Shown piece after piece: positions 14,860-25,406 of a stretch of 64,000 nt of DNA. The DNA lies in assembly GCF_006970445.1 (NCBI RefSeq), contig NZ_CP033877.1, positions 3,790,750 through 3,854,749 on the forward strand, read 5' to 3'. Both the position numbers and the translations under genes were made by a program. The stretch comes from Stenotrophomonas maltophilia (GTDB taxonomy: Bacteria; Pseudomonadota; Gammaproteobacteria; Xanthomonadales; Xanthomonadaceae). The notes under the pieces were generated by a model. It was not told where the DNA came from. It ran no database searches and was given only the letters and a program-made list of their open reading frames with translations. Each line of letters begins with the position of its first letter. Within the stretch, counting starts at the first letter, position 1.

Positions 14860-17019
14860 ATGACCCGTTCCGCCTTCCGTATCCCGCAGCCGCAGCGGCT
14901 GTCCGTTGCCGTGCTCGTTGCACTCTGCGCCCTGGCCCCGGCCGCCTTCGCCGACACCGCCGCCGACCCGACCACGCTCGACAAGGTGGTGGTCAAGGGC
15001 GAACGCGCCGAAGGCTATTCGGTGCGCCGCACCTCGGCCGGTACCCGCTTCGACCTGGCGCCGCGCGAGATCCCGCAGTCGGTCAGCATCATCAGCCACC
15101 AGCGCATCGAAGATCAGAAGCTGGACGACATCATCGACGTGCTGGCCAACACCACCGGCGTGACCAGCACCCAGTCCGACAGCGAGCGCACCGAGTTCTA
15201 CGCGCGCGGCTTCTACATCGATGCCTACCAGTTCGATGGCCTGCCGACGCAGATGGTGCAGAACTGGAGCTACGGCGATTCCGGCCTCGATCTGGCCCTG
15301 TACGACCGCGTGGAAGTGGTGCGCGGCGCCACCGGCCTGCTCAGCGGCGCCGGCAACCCGTCGGCATCGGTGAACCTGGTGCGCAAGCACGCCGACAGCG
15401 CCGAGCTGACCGGCAGCGTCTCGGTGAACGTCGGCAGCTGGGGCCGCACCCGCACCACGGTGGACGTGGGCAGCGCACTGAACGCCAGTGGCACGGTGCG
15501 CGGCCGCGTGATCGGCAGCTACCTGGACACCGACGGCCAAATGGACCGCTACAACCAGCGCAAGACGCTGGGCTACGCCGTCATCGACGCCGACCTGACC
15601 CCGGACACGCAGTTGAGCGTGGGCTACGACTACCAGCAGAAGCGCGCCAATGGCGCGACCTGGGGCGGCTTCCCGATGCTGTACTCCGATGGCTCGCGCA
15701 CGGGCTACGACGAATCGTTCAACGCCAGCCCGAACTGGACCTACTGGGATACCACCAGCAAGCGCGCCTTCGCCACCCTGCAGCACGCCTTCAGCAACGG
15801 CTGGAAGTTCAAGGTGGGTGCCACGCACGATGAGACCAAGGCCGACGACAAGCTGTTCTACCCGGCCTACAACGACTGGACCACGGGCGCATCGAACTTC
15901 GACAAGACCACCGGCACGGGCATCTCGCCGTCCGCGGGTTTCTACAACACCGAGCGCAAGGTCACGGGCGTCGACGGCTACGTTGATGGTCCGTTCCAGC
16001 TGTTCGGCCGCGAGCACCAGTTCATGGCCGGCCTGAGCTACAACAAGCGCGAGTACGCCAACTACGGCGACTACCAGGTCGGTGGCGCCGGCCAGACCTG
16101 GGACCCGTTCGCCAGCTATCTGAACTGGACGGGCAACATCAGCGAACCGAACTGGAACCCGCTGGCACTGGCCAGCGAGGGCACCATCACCCAGAAGGCC
16201 GGCTACGCGGCCGCACGCCTGTCACTGGCCGACCCGCTGAAGCTGATCATCGGCGCCCGCTACACCGACTGGAAGAGCCAGGGCGAAGGCGCCGACCGCG
16301 CGCACAAGGTCACCACGCCCTACGCCGGCCTGGTGTTCGACATCAACGGCACGTACTCCACCTATGCCAGCTACACCGAGATCTTCCAGCCGCAGACGCT
16401 GAAGGACCGCAACGGCAGCTACCTCGATCCGGTCGATGGCAAGAGCTACGAAGTGGGCGTCAAGGGCGCATGGTTCGACAATCGCCTGAACGCCTCGCTG
16501 GCGGTGTTCCGCATCGAACAGGACAACGTCGGCCAGGCCACCGGTGAACCCGTGCAGGGCAGCCAGAACGAGTTCGCCTATCGCGCCGCGCGTGGCACGG
16601 TCAGCCGTGGCTTCGAGTTCGAGCTGAACGGCGAACTGGCACCCGGCTGGAACGCGACTTTCGGTGCTTCGCGCTATGTGGCCAAGGACATCAACGGCGC
16701 CGACATCAACACCAACCTGCCGCAGACCGCGCTGAAGCTGTTCACCAGCTACACCCCGCAGTCGCTGCAGGAACTGACCGTCGGTGGCGGTGCCAACTGG
16801 CAGAACCGCATCTACTACCCGGTACCGGCCTACGGCCGCATCGAGCAGAGCGGCTACGCACTGGTCAGCGCCTTCGTGCGCTACCGCATCTCGCCGGAGT
16901 TCAGCGTGCAGGCCAACCTCAACAACCTGCTGGACAAGAAGTACCTGTCGCAGATCAACGGCTACGGTGCGTTCGGTGATGGCCGCAATGGCTCGCTGAC
17001 GTTCACCTGGGCGTTCTGA
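14860..17019 (+). CDS. TonB-dependent siderophore receptor, FhuE-like
   Basis: This 719-residue outer-membrane receptor has a signal peptide (about residues 1-29), then a TonB-box-like segment, a plug domain (about residues 50-170) and a 22-strand barrel. The plug wording PREIPQSVSIISHQRIEDQ, TGVTSTQSDSERTEFYARGF and YDRVEVVRGATGLLSGAGNP is characteristic of the FhuE / ferric-rhodotorulic acid and coprogen receptor group. The protein ends in a phenylalanine (FTWAF), the usual barrel-assembly signal. The start ATG 14860 has AGGA at 14851. A Fur-box-like palindrome upstream supports iron repression. A hairpin terminator follows at 17025. Confidence 0.92.
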   Translation: MTRSAFRIPQPQRLSVAVLVALCALAPAAFADTAADPTTLDKVVVKGERAEGYSVRRTSAGTRFDLAPREIPQSVSIISHQRIEDQKLDDIIDVLANTTGVTSTQSDSERTEFYARGFYIDAYQFDGLPTQMVQNWSYGDSGLDLALYDRVEVVRGATGLLSGAGNPSASVNLVRKHADSAELTGSVSVNVGSWGRTRTTVDVGSALNASGTVRGRVIGSYLDTDGQMDRYNQRKTLGYAVIDADLTPDTQLSVGYDYQQKRANGATWGGFPMLYSDGSRTGYDESFNASPNWTYWDTTSKRAFATLQHAFSNGWKFKVGATHDETKADDKLFYPAYNDWTTGASNFDKTTGTGISPSAGFYNTERKVTGVDGYVDGPFQLFGREHQFMAGLSYNKREYANYGDYQVGGAGQTWDPFASYLNWTGNISEPNWNPLALASEGTITQKAGYAAARLSLADPLKLIIGARYTDWKSQGEGADRAHKVTTPYAGLVFDINGTYSTYASYTEIFQPQTLKDRNGSYLDPVDGKSYEVGVKGAWFDNRLNASLAVFRIEQDNVGQATGEPVQGSQNEFAYRAARGTVSRGFEFELNGELAPGWNATFGASRYVAKDINGADINTNLPQTALKLFTSYTPQSLQELTVGGGANWQNRIYYPVPAYGRIEQSGYALVSAFVRYRISPEFSVQANLNNLLDKKYLSQINGYGAFGDGRNGSLTFTWAF

Positions 17020-17024
17020 TGGAA

Positions 17025-17051
17025 ATGGCGCCGGGCCTGCCCCGGCGCCAT
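17025..17051 (+). terminator. hairpin after the siderophore receptor
   Basis: ATGGCGCCGGG pairs with CCCGGCGCCAT around a short loop, directly after the stop codon. There is no good T-tract, so termination strength is uncertain. Confidence 0.6.
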
Positions 17052-17162
17052 CGCGTTGCGGCGGCGACCTTGCAGGTGTAGCTTCGCGCACACGGTGGCT
17101 CGCAGTCCTGCCCCGTGCCATGCGGACACATGACGCGCTTCCACTCTCAAGGACGACCTGCC

Positions 17163-17612
17163 ATGCGTACCGGTACGAAACTCGGTCTCTCGCTCACGGC
17201 ACTGCTCCTGTCGCTGCCCCTGATGATCATCACGGGCAATGGCTATTTCATCCTGCTGCTGTTGATCGGCCTGCCTGCCGCGATCCTGTTCTGGTTCGAC
17301 CTCGGCCGGGAACTGCGGGCCCTCCCCACACCCAGCCGCGCTGAGCGGGCGCTGGGCCTGGCAATGGGCGTTCCGCAGGTGCTGTTCGGACTGTCGTGCG
17401 CGGGAATCGGCCTGATTCTGGTGATCTGGATCCTGTACAACCTGTTGATCGAATCCCGGCCGCACTTCCGCGTTCCGTCACTGCCAGGGTTCGCAGTCGG
17501 GCCGATGATGATCGTGATTGGGCTGGGTTGGGCCCGCACCGCGTTTCGCCGCGTGGCGCCCCAGCATGGCAGTGTCGAACAGGAGGCTCCGGACCAGGAC
17601 ATTCCGGATTGA
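17163..17612 (+). CDS. small integral membrane protein of unknown function
   Basis: I do not recognise this 149-residue protein. It has about four hydrophobic spans, near residues 8-25, 30-45, 60-90 and 115-135. A charged stretch around residues 45-62 (DLGRELRALPTPSRAERALG) and an acidic C-terminal tail are also present. ATG 17163 is preferred because AAGGA lies 12-14 bp before it. An upstream ATG at 17130 is possible. It stands alone between a siderophore receptor and a convergent TonB-dependent receptor. Confidence 0.65.
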   Translation: MRTGTKLGLSLTALLLSLPLMIITGNGYFILLLLIGLPAAILFWFDLGRELRALPTPSRAERALGLAMGVPQVLFGLSCAGIGLILVIWILYNLLIESRPHFRVPSLPGFAVGPMMIVIGLGWARTAFRRVAPQHGSVEQEAPDQDIPD

Positions 17613-17625
17613 CCGCCGATGATGA

Positions 17626-17652
17626 CCGGTGCCGGGAACATCCCGGCACCGG
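17626..17652. terminator. hairpin between convergent genes
   Basis: CCGGTGCCGGGA pairs perfectly with TCCCGGCACCGG around ACA. It lies between the small membrane gene and the convergent receptor gene, so it may stop both transcripts, though no T-tract is present. Confidence 0.6.
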
Positions 17653-17661
17653 CCGCTTGCA

Positions 17662-20523
17662 TCAGAAGCGCAGGTCCGCGCGCAGGTACCAGTAACGGCC
17701 ACGCGGGATGTCGTAGGTCGAGGCATCGTAGCCGTTCAACGAGCACGACAGGCAGATCGGCGGATCCTTGTCGAACACGTTGTTCAGGCCCGCGGTCAGC
17801 TGCAGCCCCTTCATCCAGTCAATCTTGTAGCCCACCTGCATGTCGTGGAAGGTGGTGGCCGAGAGCGTGTTGGTGCCGGCGGCCTGGTTGCTGCACACCG
17901 GGAATGCAACTGCATCGCCGCAGTTCTCGGTCAGCTCGGAGATGTGCCGCACCGTCCAGTTCGCACTCCAGCGGTCCATCGTCCAGGCGATGCTGGCGTT
18001 GCTGGTCCACTCCGGGATGGAGCTGTCGGCCACTTCCACGCCCGGCTTCTGCGGCTGCTTCTGCCCCGCCGCGCCGGTGGCTTCGTAACGGCCGACGAAG
18101 GTGTTCTTCCAGGCCAGCTTGAACTGGCCGATGGAGCTCTGCGGCAACGTCCAGAACAGGTCCACGTCCCAGCCGTCGGTCTTGATCGAGCCCAGGTTGG
18201 TGAGGCGGTTGTTGAAGCTGCTGACCGCGCCGGTGCTGGCGCGGGTGATGCCATCGCAGTACACCGGGTCGAGCGTGTCCACGCACAGGTCCAGCTGGGT
18301 CTGCGCGTTGATGGCCTGGATCGCACCGTCGATGGCATGGCGGTAGAAGGTCACTTCCACGTCGAAGCGCTCCGACCACGATGCGTTGTTGCCGAACCAC
18401 GGGCTCCACACGAAGCCGGTGCTGAAGCTGCGCGAGCGCTCCGGTTCCAGCTCGCGGTTACCGCCGGTGGTCACCGAGATCTGCGAATTGGCCTGCTGGA
18501 AGCCAGCCGGTACGCCCAGCGCGGCACAGTTTGCGGCGCTGCCACGCGGCGGCGTACCACCCAGGCCCACCGAGCAAGGATCGAACAGCTGCAGGTCGGC
18601 GCGCGCGGCCGAGCCGTACAGTTCGCCGATCGACGGCGCACGGAAGCCCTCGGCGTAGGTGGTGCGCAGCACGAAGTCGTCGGTCACCTGCCAGCGCAGG
18701 CCGTACTTGGGTGTGAACTCGCCACCGAAGGTGGAATAGTCCGAGTAGCGGCCAGCCAGGCTCAGGTCCAGCTTCTTGCCCAGCGGCGAGTCGGCGAAGA
18801 TCGGAACGCTCAACTCCAGGTACGCTTCGTTGACATCATACGAACCGGACGTCGGCTGTGACGGCACGCCGTTGTAGTGGCCGATCACCGTCAGCGGATC
18901 AGGCTGGTACCAGCCCTTGTACTTGCGGTACTCGTAACCGCTGGCGAACGACACCGGACCGGCCGGCAGGGTGAACAGGTCGCTGGACAGGTTGGCGGTG
19001 AACAGGCTCAGCTCATTCTGGCTGCGATCACGCACCACCGGCTGGATCCACTTCAGCATGTCCGGGGTGATCGAGCCGACGCCGCCGAAGATGTTCAGCG
19101 GCACGCAGCCCGGCGTCGCCGCGCACACCGCAGGATCACCCAGCGCCATGTTGACGTTGTAGATGTTGTAGCTGCCGTAGTTGGTCTGCTCGGCCTTGTT
19201 CTTGCTGTACATGCCGTTGACGTCCCAGTACCAGCTGCGGTCGGCGGCATGGAAGTTGCCGACCAGGCCGGTGGCCACGTAGGTCGTGTTGACCTCCTGC
19301 TTGAACACGCGCGCGCCACCTTCGACCGGGCGGCGGCCGATCAGGCTCATGTTGCCCGAGGACACCAGGTCGAAGCCGAACGGGTTGTACGGGTTCAGGC
19401 GCGAGACCACGATGTTGTCGGCCAGCGGGTTGCCGGTGGCACCATCGGGCCCGAAGAACAGCGGTTCGGGGCCGGCCTGGTTGGTCGACTCGCGTCGGTT
19501 GCCCAGCGCCTTGATGTACCACTGCACGTTGTCGGTGATGTCGAAGCGGAACTGGCCGAACAGGCCCTTACGCTCGGACGGGGTCAACACCATGTTGTAT
19601 TCGGCGAAGTTGAAGCGGTCGGCACTGGTGAAGCAGTGGTAATCGTCGGTGCGGTTGCAACCGGCGCTGCCGTCGTAGCGCGGGCTGCTGACGCCGGTGT
19701 TGGGCACGATGTCCTGCTCGGCACCGGTGTTGGGGTCGACGAAGGCGAAGCGGCCCTGTGGAATGCCGCCGCTGCCGAAGGCCAGGCCGGTGCCCGGGAT
19801 CGGGAAGCGCGACTGCTCGCGGTCGCGGGCGAACACCGGGTCCTGCTTGGTCCAGCTGGCACCGAGGAACAGGCTGTAGCGATCACCACTCTTGCCCCAC
19901 GCCAGGTCCACGCCCTTCTGCGTGCCGTCACCCTTGCTGTACTCACCGTAGTTCAGGGTCACCTGGCCGCCATCGAAGTCGCGGCGGGTGATGATGTTGA
20001 CCACGCCGGCGATGGCATCGGAGCCGTACAGCGACGATGCACCGTCTTCCAGCACCTCGATGCGTTCGACGATGGCCAGCGGGATGGTGTTGAGGTCGGT
20101 GGCCGCACCGACGCCCGATGCGGACGACTCGTTCACCCAGCGGATGCCGTCGACCAGCACCAGCACGCGCTTGGCACCGAGGTGGCGCAGGTCGACCTGC
20201 GCCGAACCGGCACCCACGCCGCTGCCATCCGGCGGGAAGCCGAAGTTGCCGGACGAATTGAACTTGGCATTGAGCGCCGAACCGGAACCGGTGAGCTGCT
20301 GCAGCACCTCGCTGATCGAGTTCAGGCCGGTGCGTTCGATGTCGCCGCGGGTCAGGGTCTGGATCGGGACCTGGCCTTCGACCTCAGCGCGCTTGATGCG
20401 GGTACCGGTGACTTCCACCGCGTCGAGGTTGGTGGTGGATTGTGCAGCGGCACCCAAGGGTGCCAAGGCCATCACGCACAGCGTGACGGCAACCGCCAAC
20501 GGGCGGTGGTGCAGGTGCTTCAT
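17662..20523 (-). CDS. TonB-dependent receptor, large form
   Basis: This 953-residue outer-membrane receptor has a signal peptide (about residues 1-27). A plug domain follows, with [40 protein letters not shown] and [20 protein letters not shown], then a large barrel. The C-terminus ([10 protein letters not shown]) ends in phenylalanine. The plug is of the iron-independent oligopeptide/carbohydrate-type receptors common in Xanthomonadaceae, and the substrate cannot be inferred. ATG 20523 has GGAGAG upstream and starts a good signal peptide. Two exbD-like genes lie upstream on the same strand, which suggests energy coupling of this receptor. Confidence 0.9.
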   Translation of the reverse strand: MKHLHHRPLAVAVTLCVMALAPLGAAAQSTTNLDAVEVTGTRIKRAEVEGQVPIQTLTRGDIERTGLNSISEVLQQLTGSGSALNAKFNSSGNFGFPPDGSGVGAGSAQVDLRHLGAKRVLVLVDGIRWVNESSASGVGAATDLNTIPLAIVERIEVLEDGASSLYGSDAIAGVVNIITRRDFDGGQVTLNYGEYSKGDGTQKGVDLAWGKSGDRYSLFLGASWTKQDPVFARDREQSRFPIPGTGLAFGSGGIPQGRFAFVDPNTGAEQDIVPNTGVSSPRYDGSAGCNRTDDYHCFTSADRFNFAEYNMVLTPSERKGLFGQFRFDITDNVQWYIKALGNRRESTNQAGPEPLFFGPDGATGNPLADNIVVSRLNPYNPFGFDLVSSGNMSLIGRRPVEGGARVFKQEVNTTYVATGLVGNFHAADRSWYWDVNGMYSKNKAEQTNYGSYNIYNVNMALGDPAVCAATPGCVPLNIFGGVGSITPDMLKWIQPVVRDRSQNELSLFTANLSSDLFTLPAGPVSFASGYEYRKYKGWYQPDPLTVIGHYNGVPSQPTSGSYDVNEAYLELSVPIFADSPLGKKLDLSLAGRYSDYSTFGGEFTPKYGLRWQVTDDFVLRTTYAEGFRAPSIGELYGSAARADLQLFDPCSVGLGGTPPRGSAANCAALGVPAGFQQANSQISVTTGGNRELEPERSRSFSTGFVWSPWFGNNASWSERFDVEVTFYRHAIDGAIQAINAQTQLDLCVDTLDPVYCDGITRASTGAVSSFNNRLTNLGSIKTDGWDVDLFWTLPQSSIGQFKLAWKNTFVGRYEATGAAGQKQPQKPGVEVADSSIPEWTSNASIAWTMDRWSANWTVRHISELTENCGDAVAFPVCSNQAAGTNTLSATTFHDMQVGYKIDWMKGLQLTAGLNNVFDKDPPICLSCSLNGYDASTYDIPRGRYWYLRADLRF

Positions 20524-20613
20524 TCGCTCTCTCTCCAAAGGAATGTCGGGACATGGACTGCCGCGCTCCCCCCTGCATGGCGGCAGCGTCTCCTTTGTAA
20601 ACAAGCGGTAAAA

Positions 20614-20681
20614 ATCACGGCGTGATGATCGACACTATTTCACGCGGAATTGACGCAATTGACGGCCATTTGCGACAAATG
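20614..20681. promoter_or_regulatory. cluster of short palindromes before the large TonB receptor
   Basis: Within 68 bp lie ATCACG-g-CGTGAT (20614-20626), a direct repeat AATTGACG (20648-20655 and 20657-20664) and CATTTG-cga-CAAATG (20667-20681). They lie 90-160 bp before the receptor start in a 271-bp gap. They could be operator sites, but the regulator is unknown. Confidence 0.35.
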
Positions 20682-20794
20682 AGGGCCGTTTAGAACCGGA
20701 CGGTACTGTTCACCGCCCTGCGCGTTGGTGCCGGCTGCGACAGCACGCGCCGAGATCCGCCACGGCTCATCAAGCGGACTTGTCGGTGCAGGCG

Positions 20795-21202
20795 CTAGTG
20801 GCCGGGCGCGTCGACGCGCAGCCCATGCTGGCTTACGGCCAGCAGCACGCGTGCCATGTCTCCGTAGTCGGTGTCGTCGGCGGTCGCCAGGTGCACCCAG
20901 GGGCGATGCTGCTGCGGCATCTGCTGCGCCTGCACCAGGTGCCGCTGCAACGCGGCAGCGTCCAGCGGCTGGCCATTCCAGAACACCGCCCCCGCTGCGT
21001 CGATGCGAAGGGTGATCGGCTGGGGGGAGGACGCCGGCCAGGGTGGGCACGAGGTGCGCTGCTGGAACGCCAGCAGGCCGGTTGCCTGCGCCATCGGCAG
21101 CGTGGTGATCACCAGCGCCAGCAGCACCAGCAACACATCCACCAGCGGTGCCAGGTTGGGAGCGGCCATCAGTGAGGTCGCGCGCTGTGTCCCGTATCGC
21201 AT
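20795..21202 (-). CDS. ExbD/TolR-family biopolymer transport protein (second copy)
   Basis: This 135-residue protein has one membrane helix near the N-terminus and a periplasmic domain. The helix holds the family's essential aspartate (D22 in APLVDVLLVLLALV), which carries protons in ExbB-ExbD-TonB motors. The periplasmic part (ITLRIDAAGAVFWNGQPLDAAAL) has the usual ExbD look. It lies 71 bp after a second exbD gene and 271 bp before a large TonB-dependent receptor, all on the minus strand. No exbB or tonB is in the window, so it must pair with an ExbB encoded elsewhere. Confidence 0.85.
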   Translation of the reverse strand: MRYGTQRATSLMAAPNLAPLVDVLLVLLALVITTLPMAQATGLLAFQQRTSCPPWPASSPQPITLRIDAAGAVFWNGQPLDAAALQRHLVQAQQMPQQHRPWVHLATADDTDYGDMARVLLAVSQHGLRVDAPGH

Positions 21203-21273
21203 GCCACGTTCCCTCGCAGTAGGAGCGGCCTGCCGATGGCAGGCCGCCCGTTGCCGGACTCACCGCACGAAAC

Positions 21274-21681
21274 TCACCGCACGAAGGCGATGCGCTCCAT
21301 GCCGGTGGCCTCGGCGGCGGCCAGGATCCGCGCCATGCCTTCGTACTCGGCCGACGGATCGGTGGCGATGCGCAGCTCCGGCAGGTTGCCGGCATGTTCT
21401 CCGGCCTGCGCCTGCAGGCGCGCCTGCAGATCGCCGATGGCCATCGGCTGGCCGTCCCAGCTCAGCTGGTTCGACGCATCCAGGCGCAGCTCGATCGGCG
21501 GGGGTGGTTCGGGGCGATCGATCGTGCGATCGGTGGCCTGTGGCAACTGCACGGCAATCGGCCGGGCCACGATCGGCGCGGTCACGATGAAGATGATCAA
21601 CAGCACCAGCATCACATCCACCAGTGGCGTGACATTGATATCCGCCAGCGGGCCGCTTCTTCCTGCGCTACTGAACGCCAT
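21274..21681 (-). CDS. exbD: ExbD/TolR-family biopolymer transport protein (first copy)
   Basis: This 135-residue ExbD-type protein has the motif DINVTPLVDVMLVLLIIFIV with the proton-carrying D22 in its single membrane helix. The periplasmic domain includes PPPIELRLDASNQLSWDGQP. ATG 21681 starts the usual short cytosolic tail (MAFSSAGRSGPLADINVTPL). The in-frame sequence upstream overlaps the promoter region of the divergent slt gene. The two exbD copies share helix and domain patterns but differ in most residues, so the duplication is old. Confidence 0.9.
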   Translation of the reverse strand: MAFSSAGRSGPLADINVTPLVDVMLVLLIIFIVTAPIVARPIAVQLPQATDRTIDRPEPPPPIELRLDASNQLSWDGQPMAIGDLQARLQAQAGEHAGNLPELRIATDPSAEYEGMARILAAAEATGMERIAFVR

Positions 21682-21844
21682 GTGCCGCTCCCTGCAGCCG
21701 GGCCGTTCGCCCAAGGCCGACGTTACGACGCCTGCGACCCCGTGCGGCAGGGGCCTGTGCGGAATCATTCAGCTGTCGTTGCCGACGCCCGGCGTGCACG
21801 CAATGCGAAACTGAATTCAGCCATTGCCCGCTATGCTGCCCGCC

Positions 21845-23818
21845 ATGACCCGACGCTCTTCGACCGCCCTGTCCCTGCTGCCCTTGGCCACCACGCTGCT
21901 GATCGGCTGCGCCAATGCCCAGTCCCTCGACGCCCAGAACGCGCAGCTGAAGGCCGCGATCGCAGCCGCCGAACGCGGCCAGTTCGATCCTGGCCAGGCC
22001 GCTGCGCTCAGCCGCCATCCGGCCTATGGCTGGCTGGAGTACGCCAACCTGCGCCGCAACATCGACACCGTCGATACCGCGCAGGCGCAGGCCTTCCTCA
22101 AGCGCTACGACGGCCAGGCCGTGGCCAACACTTTCCGCAGCGTGTGGCTGCCCTCGGTCGCACGCCGCCAGGACTGGCCGACCCTGCTGGCCAACTGGGC
22201 GCCCACCGACAACGCCGGCCTGCGCTGTGCGCAGCTGACCGCGCGCCAGGTGACGGGCAAGGTTGATCCGCAGTGGATCAGTGAAGCGCAGGACCTGTGG
22301 CGCAAGAACGGCAAGTCGCTGCCGGATGGCTGTGACGCCGTTTTCGCCGTGCTGCAGGCACAGGGTGGCCTGAGCGATGCCCTGCGTTGGGAACGCATCG
22401 ATGCCGCCGCCGACGCGCAACAGCCGGCGGTGATGCGCAGCGCCGCGCGCGGCCTGCCCGCCACCGATCTGGCGCTGGCGAACAACTACGCTGCCTTTGT
22501 CGACAAGCCCAACGCCAGCGCATTGAACTGGCCGCGCAACGAGCGCAGCCGGCGCATCGCCACCGATGGCCTGGCCAAGCTGGCCAAGGCCGATCCCGGC
22601 GCTACCGAACAGCAGCTGCCGCAGTACGCCCAGGCCCTCGGCCTGAGTGCCGACCAGCAGGGCCAGGTGCTGTACCAGATTGCGCTGTGGACGGTGGCCT
22701 CCTACCTGCCCGATTCGGCGCGCCGCCTCAACGCGGTGCCCGAATCGGCGTATGACGAACGCCTGCACGAATGGCGCGTGCGCGAAGCGATGTCGCGCGG
22801 CGACTGGCCGGCGGCACTGACCGCGATCCGCAAGATGGCCAGCAAGCAGCGCAGCGACCCCCGCTGGCGCTACTTCGAAGGCCGCATGCTGGAGAAGACC
22901 GGCCAGGCCCAGCAGGCCCAGCCGCTGTTCCGCGATGCGGCACGTGCACCGACCTTCCACGGGTTCCTGGCCGCCGACAAGCTGCAGCAGGGCTATACCC
23001 TGTGCCCCTGGAAGCCGAATGACAGCGCGCAGGCGCAGGCGGTGATCGCGCGCGATCCGGCCATCCAGCGTGCGATGGCGCTGTACCAGATCGATCGCGC
23101 CGGTTGGGCCGTGGCGGAATGGAACAGCGCGCTGTCGCGCTTCGATGACACCCAGCGTCGCCTCGCCGTGCGTGTGGCGCAGGACAACGGCTGGTTCGAC
23201 CGCGCCGTGTTCGCGCTCGGCAAGCAGCCGCAGGAACAGCGCCTGTACGACCTGCGCTTCCCGCTGCACCACGACGCCACCATCCGCCGCGAATCGGCGC
23301 GCAACGCGATCGATCCGGCCTGGGTGGCCGCGGAGATCCGCGCCGAGAGCACCTTCACCCCGCGCGCGCGCTCGCCTGCCAACGCCATGGGCCTGATGCA
23401 GGTGTTGCCGGCCACCGGTGCCGGCGTGGCCAAGTCGATCGGCCTGACCGGCTACGGCGGTGCCGACAGCCTGTACGACCCGGACACCAACATCGCCATC
23501 GGCACCGCCTACCTGCGCCAGCTGATGAACAAGTACGACGGCCTGCCGTACGTGACCATCGCCGCCTACAACGCCGGCCCGACCCCGACCGCGCGTTGGC
23601 AGGGCCAGCGCCCGGGCTTTGATCCGGACCTGTGGATCGAGACCATCAGCTACAAGGAAACCCGCGAGTACGTCGCCCGCGTGCTGGCCTTCAGCGTGAT
23701 CTACGACTGGCGCCTCAATGGTGATGCGCTGCCTCTGAGCGACCGCCTGATGGGCCGCCTGGTGGACAAGCGCAAGAGCTTCAGCTGCGCCGCAAACGCC
23801 GACCAGGGCGGCGATTGA
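21845..23818 (+). CDS. slt: soluble lytic murein transglycosylase
   Basis: This 657-residue periplasmic enzyme cleaves the glycan strands of peptidoglycan to 1,6-anhydro products. It has the Slt70 layout. An export signal comes first, then a long alpha-helical U/L domain of TPR-like repeats (about residues 25-460), then the catalytic SLT domain (about residues 485-640). The catalytic glutamate is E501 in AEIRAESTFTPRARSPANAMG, and GLMQVLPATG and YLRQLMNKYDGLPYVTIAAYNAG follow. The signal ends in LIGC, so C22 could be lipidated. ATG 21845 is chosen as the last Met before the signal. 21833 is an alternative. Confidence 0.93.
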   Translation: MTRRSSTALSLLPLATTLLIGCANAQSLDAQNAQLKAAIAAAERGQFDPGQAAALSRHPAYGWLEYANLRRNIDTVDTAQAQAFLKRYDGQAVANTFRSVWLPSVARRQDWPTLLANWAPTDNAGLRCAQLTARQVTGKVDPQWISEAQDLWRKNGKSLPDGCDAVFAVLQAQGGLSDALRWERIDAAADAQQPAVMRSAARGLPATDLALANNYAAFVDKPNASALNWPRNERSRRIATDGLAKLAKADPGATEQQLPQYAQALGLSADQQGQVLYQIALWTVASYLPDSARRLNAVPESAYDERLHEWRVREAMSRGDWPAALTAIRKMASKQRSDPRWRYFEGRMLEKTGQAQQAQPLFRDAARAPTFHGFLAADKLQQGYTLCPWKPNDSAQAQAVIARDPAIQRAMALYQIDRAGWAVAEWNSALSRFDDTQRRLAVRVAQDNGWFDRAVFALGKQPQEQRLYDLRFPLHHDATIRRESARNAIDPAWVAAEIRAESTFTPRARSPANAMGLMQVLPATGAGVAKSIGLTGYGGADSLYDPDTNIAIGTAYLRQLMNKYDGLPYVTIAAYNAGPTPTARWQGQRPGFDPDLWIETISYKETREYVARVLAFSVIYDWRLNGDALPLSDRLMGRLVDKRKSFSCAANADQGGD

Positions 23819-23829
23819 TCGCAATGCGG

Positions 23830-23854
23830 TCGTGCCGGCCGCTGGCCGGCACGA
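23830..23854. repeat. SMAG-like hairpin with GTCG head
   Basis: TCGTGCCGGCC-GCT-GGCCGGCACGA pairs over 11 bp just after slt. It looks like a SMAG copy whose GTAG head has changed to GTCG and become part of the stem. Confidence 0.6.
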
Positions 23855-23885
23855 TCCGGTATCCACTCCCGGGGAGGGGAAGACA

Positions 23886-24122
23886 ATGAGCCTGCTGGCC
23901 TGGATCGGGATATTCGCCGCCTGGAGCCTGCTCGCCACCTGGGTGCTGCGTTGGGGTGGCGCGGCCTGGATGGAAGGCTGGAAGTCGCTGGCTTTCGTCG
24001 ACAGCTGGGGCAGCCTGTGGGACGAAGCGCAGATCAAGCTGTATTTCCTCTGCCTGTGGATCGTCTACGGCCTGTGGTTCCTGGCCGGCCTGTTCGTGCC
24101 GGAGTGGCGCGGTTTGCCGTGA
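23886..24122 (+). CDS. small two-span membrane protein
   Basis: I do not recognise this 78-residue protein. It has two hydrophobic helices (about residues 3-22 and 48-70) separated by a Trp-rich stretch ([19 protein letters not shown]). The start ATG 23886 has a strong GGGGAGGGGAAG ribosome site just upstream, which supports a real gene. It lies between slt and cca on the same strand, with short gaps on both sides, and may be co-transcribed with cca. Confidence 0.7.
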   Translation: MSLLAWIGIFAAWSLLATWVLRWGGAAWMEGWKSLAFVDSWGSLWDEAQIKLYFLCLWIVYGLWFLAGLFVPEWRGLP

Positions 24123-24177
24123 TGCCCCTGCATCGGTCGTGCCGGAACATCTGCGCCTGCCATGCGATCATCCCCCC

Positions 24178-25398
24178 ATGAAGATCTATCTTGTCGGCGG
24201 CGCCGTACGCGACCGCCTGCTGCAGCGCCCTGCCGGCGACCGCGACTGGGTGGTGGTTGGCGCCACGCCCGCGCAGATGGAAGCGCAGGGCTACACCGCC
24301 GTCGGCCGCGATTTCCCGGTGTTCCTGCATCCGAAGACGGGTGAGGAATACGCGCTGGCGCGCACCGAGCGCAAATCCGGTCGTGGCTATCGCGGCTTCG
24401 TGGTCGATGCTGATCCAGCGGTGACGCTGGAAGAAGACCTGCAGCGGCGCGACTTCACCATCAACGCGATTGCCTGCGACGAAGACACCGGCGCGCTGAT
24501 CGATCCCTATGGCGGTGTGCGCGACCTGGAACAGCGCGTGCTGCGCCACGTTGGCCCGGCCTTCGTCGAAGACCCGCTGCGTGTGCTGCGCGCGGCGCGC
24601 TTCATGGCGCGCTTCGCACCACTGGGCTTCACCGTCGCCGAAGAGACCCTGGCCTTGATGCGCGACGTTGCCGCCAGTGGCGAGCTGGACGCGCTGGTGC
24701 CGGAGCGCGTCTGGCAGGAACTGCGCAAAGCACTGGTCAGTGCCCAACCCTCCGCCTTCCTGCGTACGCTGCACGATGCGCATGCACTGGGCCCGATCCT
24801 GCCCGAACTGGAAGCACTGTACGGCGTACCGCAGCGTGCTGAATTCCACCCGGAAGTCGATACCGGCATCCACCAGGAAATGGTCAGCGACATGGCCGCG
24901 AAACTGGCGCCGGGTGATGACCTGGTCGGCTTCGCGGCCCTCACCCACGATCTCGGCAAGGGCCTGACCCCGCCGGAGGAATGGCCGCGCCACATCATGC
25001 ATGAGCAGCGCGGCATCAAACCCCTGAAGGCTTTGTGCGCGCGGTTGAAGATTCCCTCCGAGCACCAGCAGCTGGCCGAAGCGGTGTGCCGCGAGCACTT
25101 GAACGTGCACCGCATCGACGAACTGCGCGATGCCACCGTGCTGGAACTGCTTGGCCGCTGTGATGCGCTGCGCCGGCCGGAACGCGTGGCCCGTATCGCG
25201 CTGTGTTGCGAGGCCGACAAGCGCGGCCGGCTCGGCTTCGAGGACGCCGACTACCCGCAGGGCGAAACGCTCAAGCGCCTGCACCAGGCGGCGCTGTCAG
25301 TGCAGGCCAGGGATCTGGATACCACCCATCTGAAGGGCCCGGCCATCGGCGAAGCGTTGGCCAAGGCGCGGGTGAAAGCCATCGCCGCCGCACGCTGA
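24178..25398 (+). CDS. cca: multifunctional CCA tRNA nucleotidyltransferase
   Basis: This 406-residue enzyme adds or repairs the 3' CCA end of tRNAs without a template. The N-terminus [15 protein letters not shown] and the following [12 protein letters not shown] hold the nucleotidyltransferase signature. [10 protein letters not shown] and [16 protein letters not shown] are further family motifs. A C-terminal HD domain with THDLGKG gives the phosphatase/phosphodiesterase activities of the long gammaproteobacterial form. The start ATG 24178 is fixed by the conserved first residues. A SMAG repeat follows the stop. Confidence 0.96.
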   Translation: MKIYLVGGAVRDRLLQRPAGDRDWVVVGATPAQMEAQGYTAVGRDFPVFLHPKTGEEYALARTERKSGRGYRGFVVDADPAVTLEEDLQRRDFTINAIACDEDTGALIDPYGGVRDLEQRVLRHVGPAFVEDPLRVLRAARFMARFAPLGFTVAEETLALMRDVAASGELDALVPERVWQELRKALVSAQPSAFLRTLHDAHALGPILPELEALYGVPQRAEFHPEVDTGIHQEMVSDMAAKLAPGDDLVGFAALTHDLGKGLTPPEEWPRHIMHEQRGIKPLKALCARLKIPSEHQQLAEAVCREHLNVHRIDELRDATVLELLGRCDALRRPERVARIALCCEADKRGRLGFEDADYPQGETLKRLHQAALSVQARDLDTTHLKGPAIGEALAKARVKAIAAAR

Positions 25399-25406
25399 AG
25401 CACTTG

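Noticed and set aside
14629..16017. Long open frame on the minus strand opposite the siderophore receptor (also at 17629-18861, 28531-30177 and 56618-59299)
   Set aside because: These are antisense shadows in GC-rich DNA. They have no ribosome site or domain motif, and the opposite strand holds a clear family member in each case.
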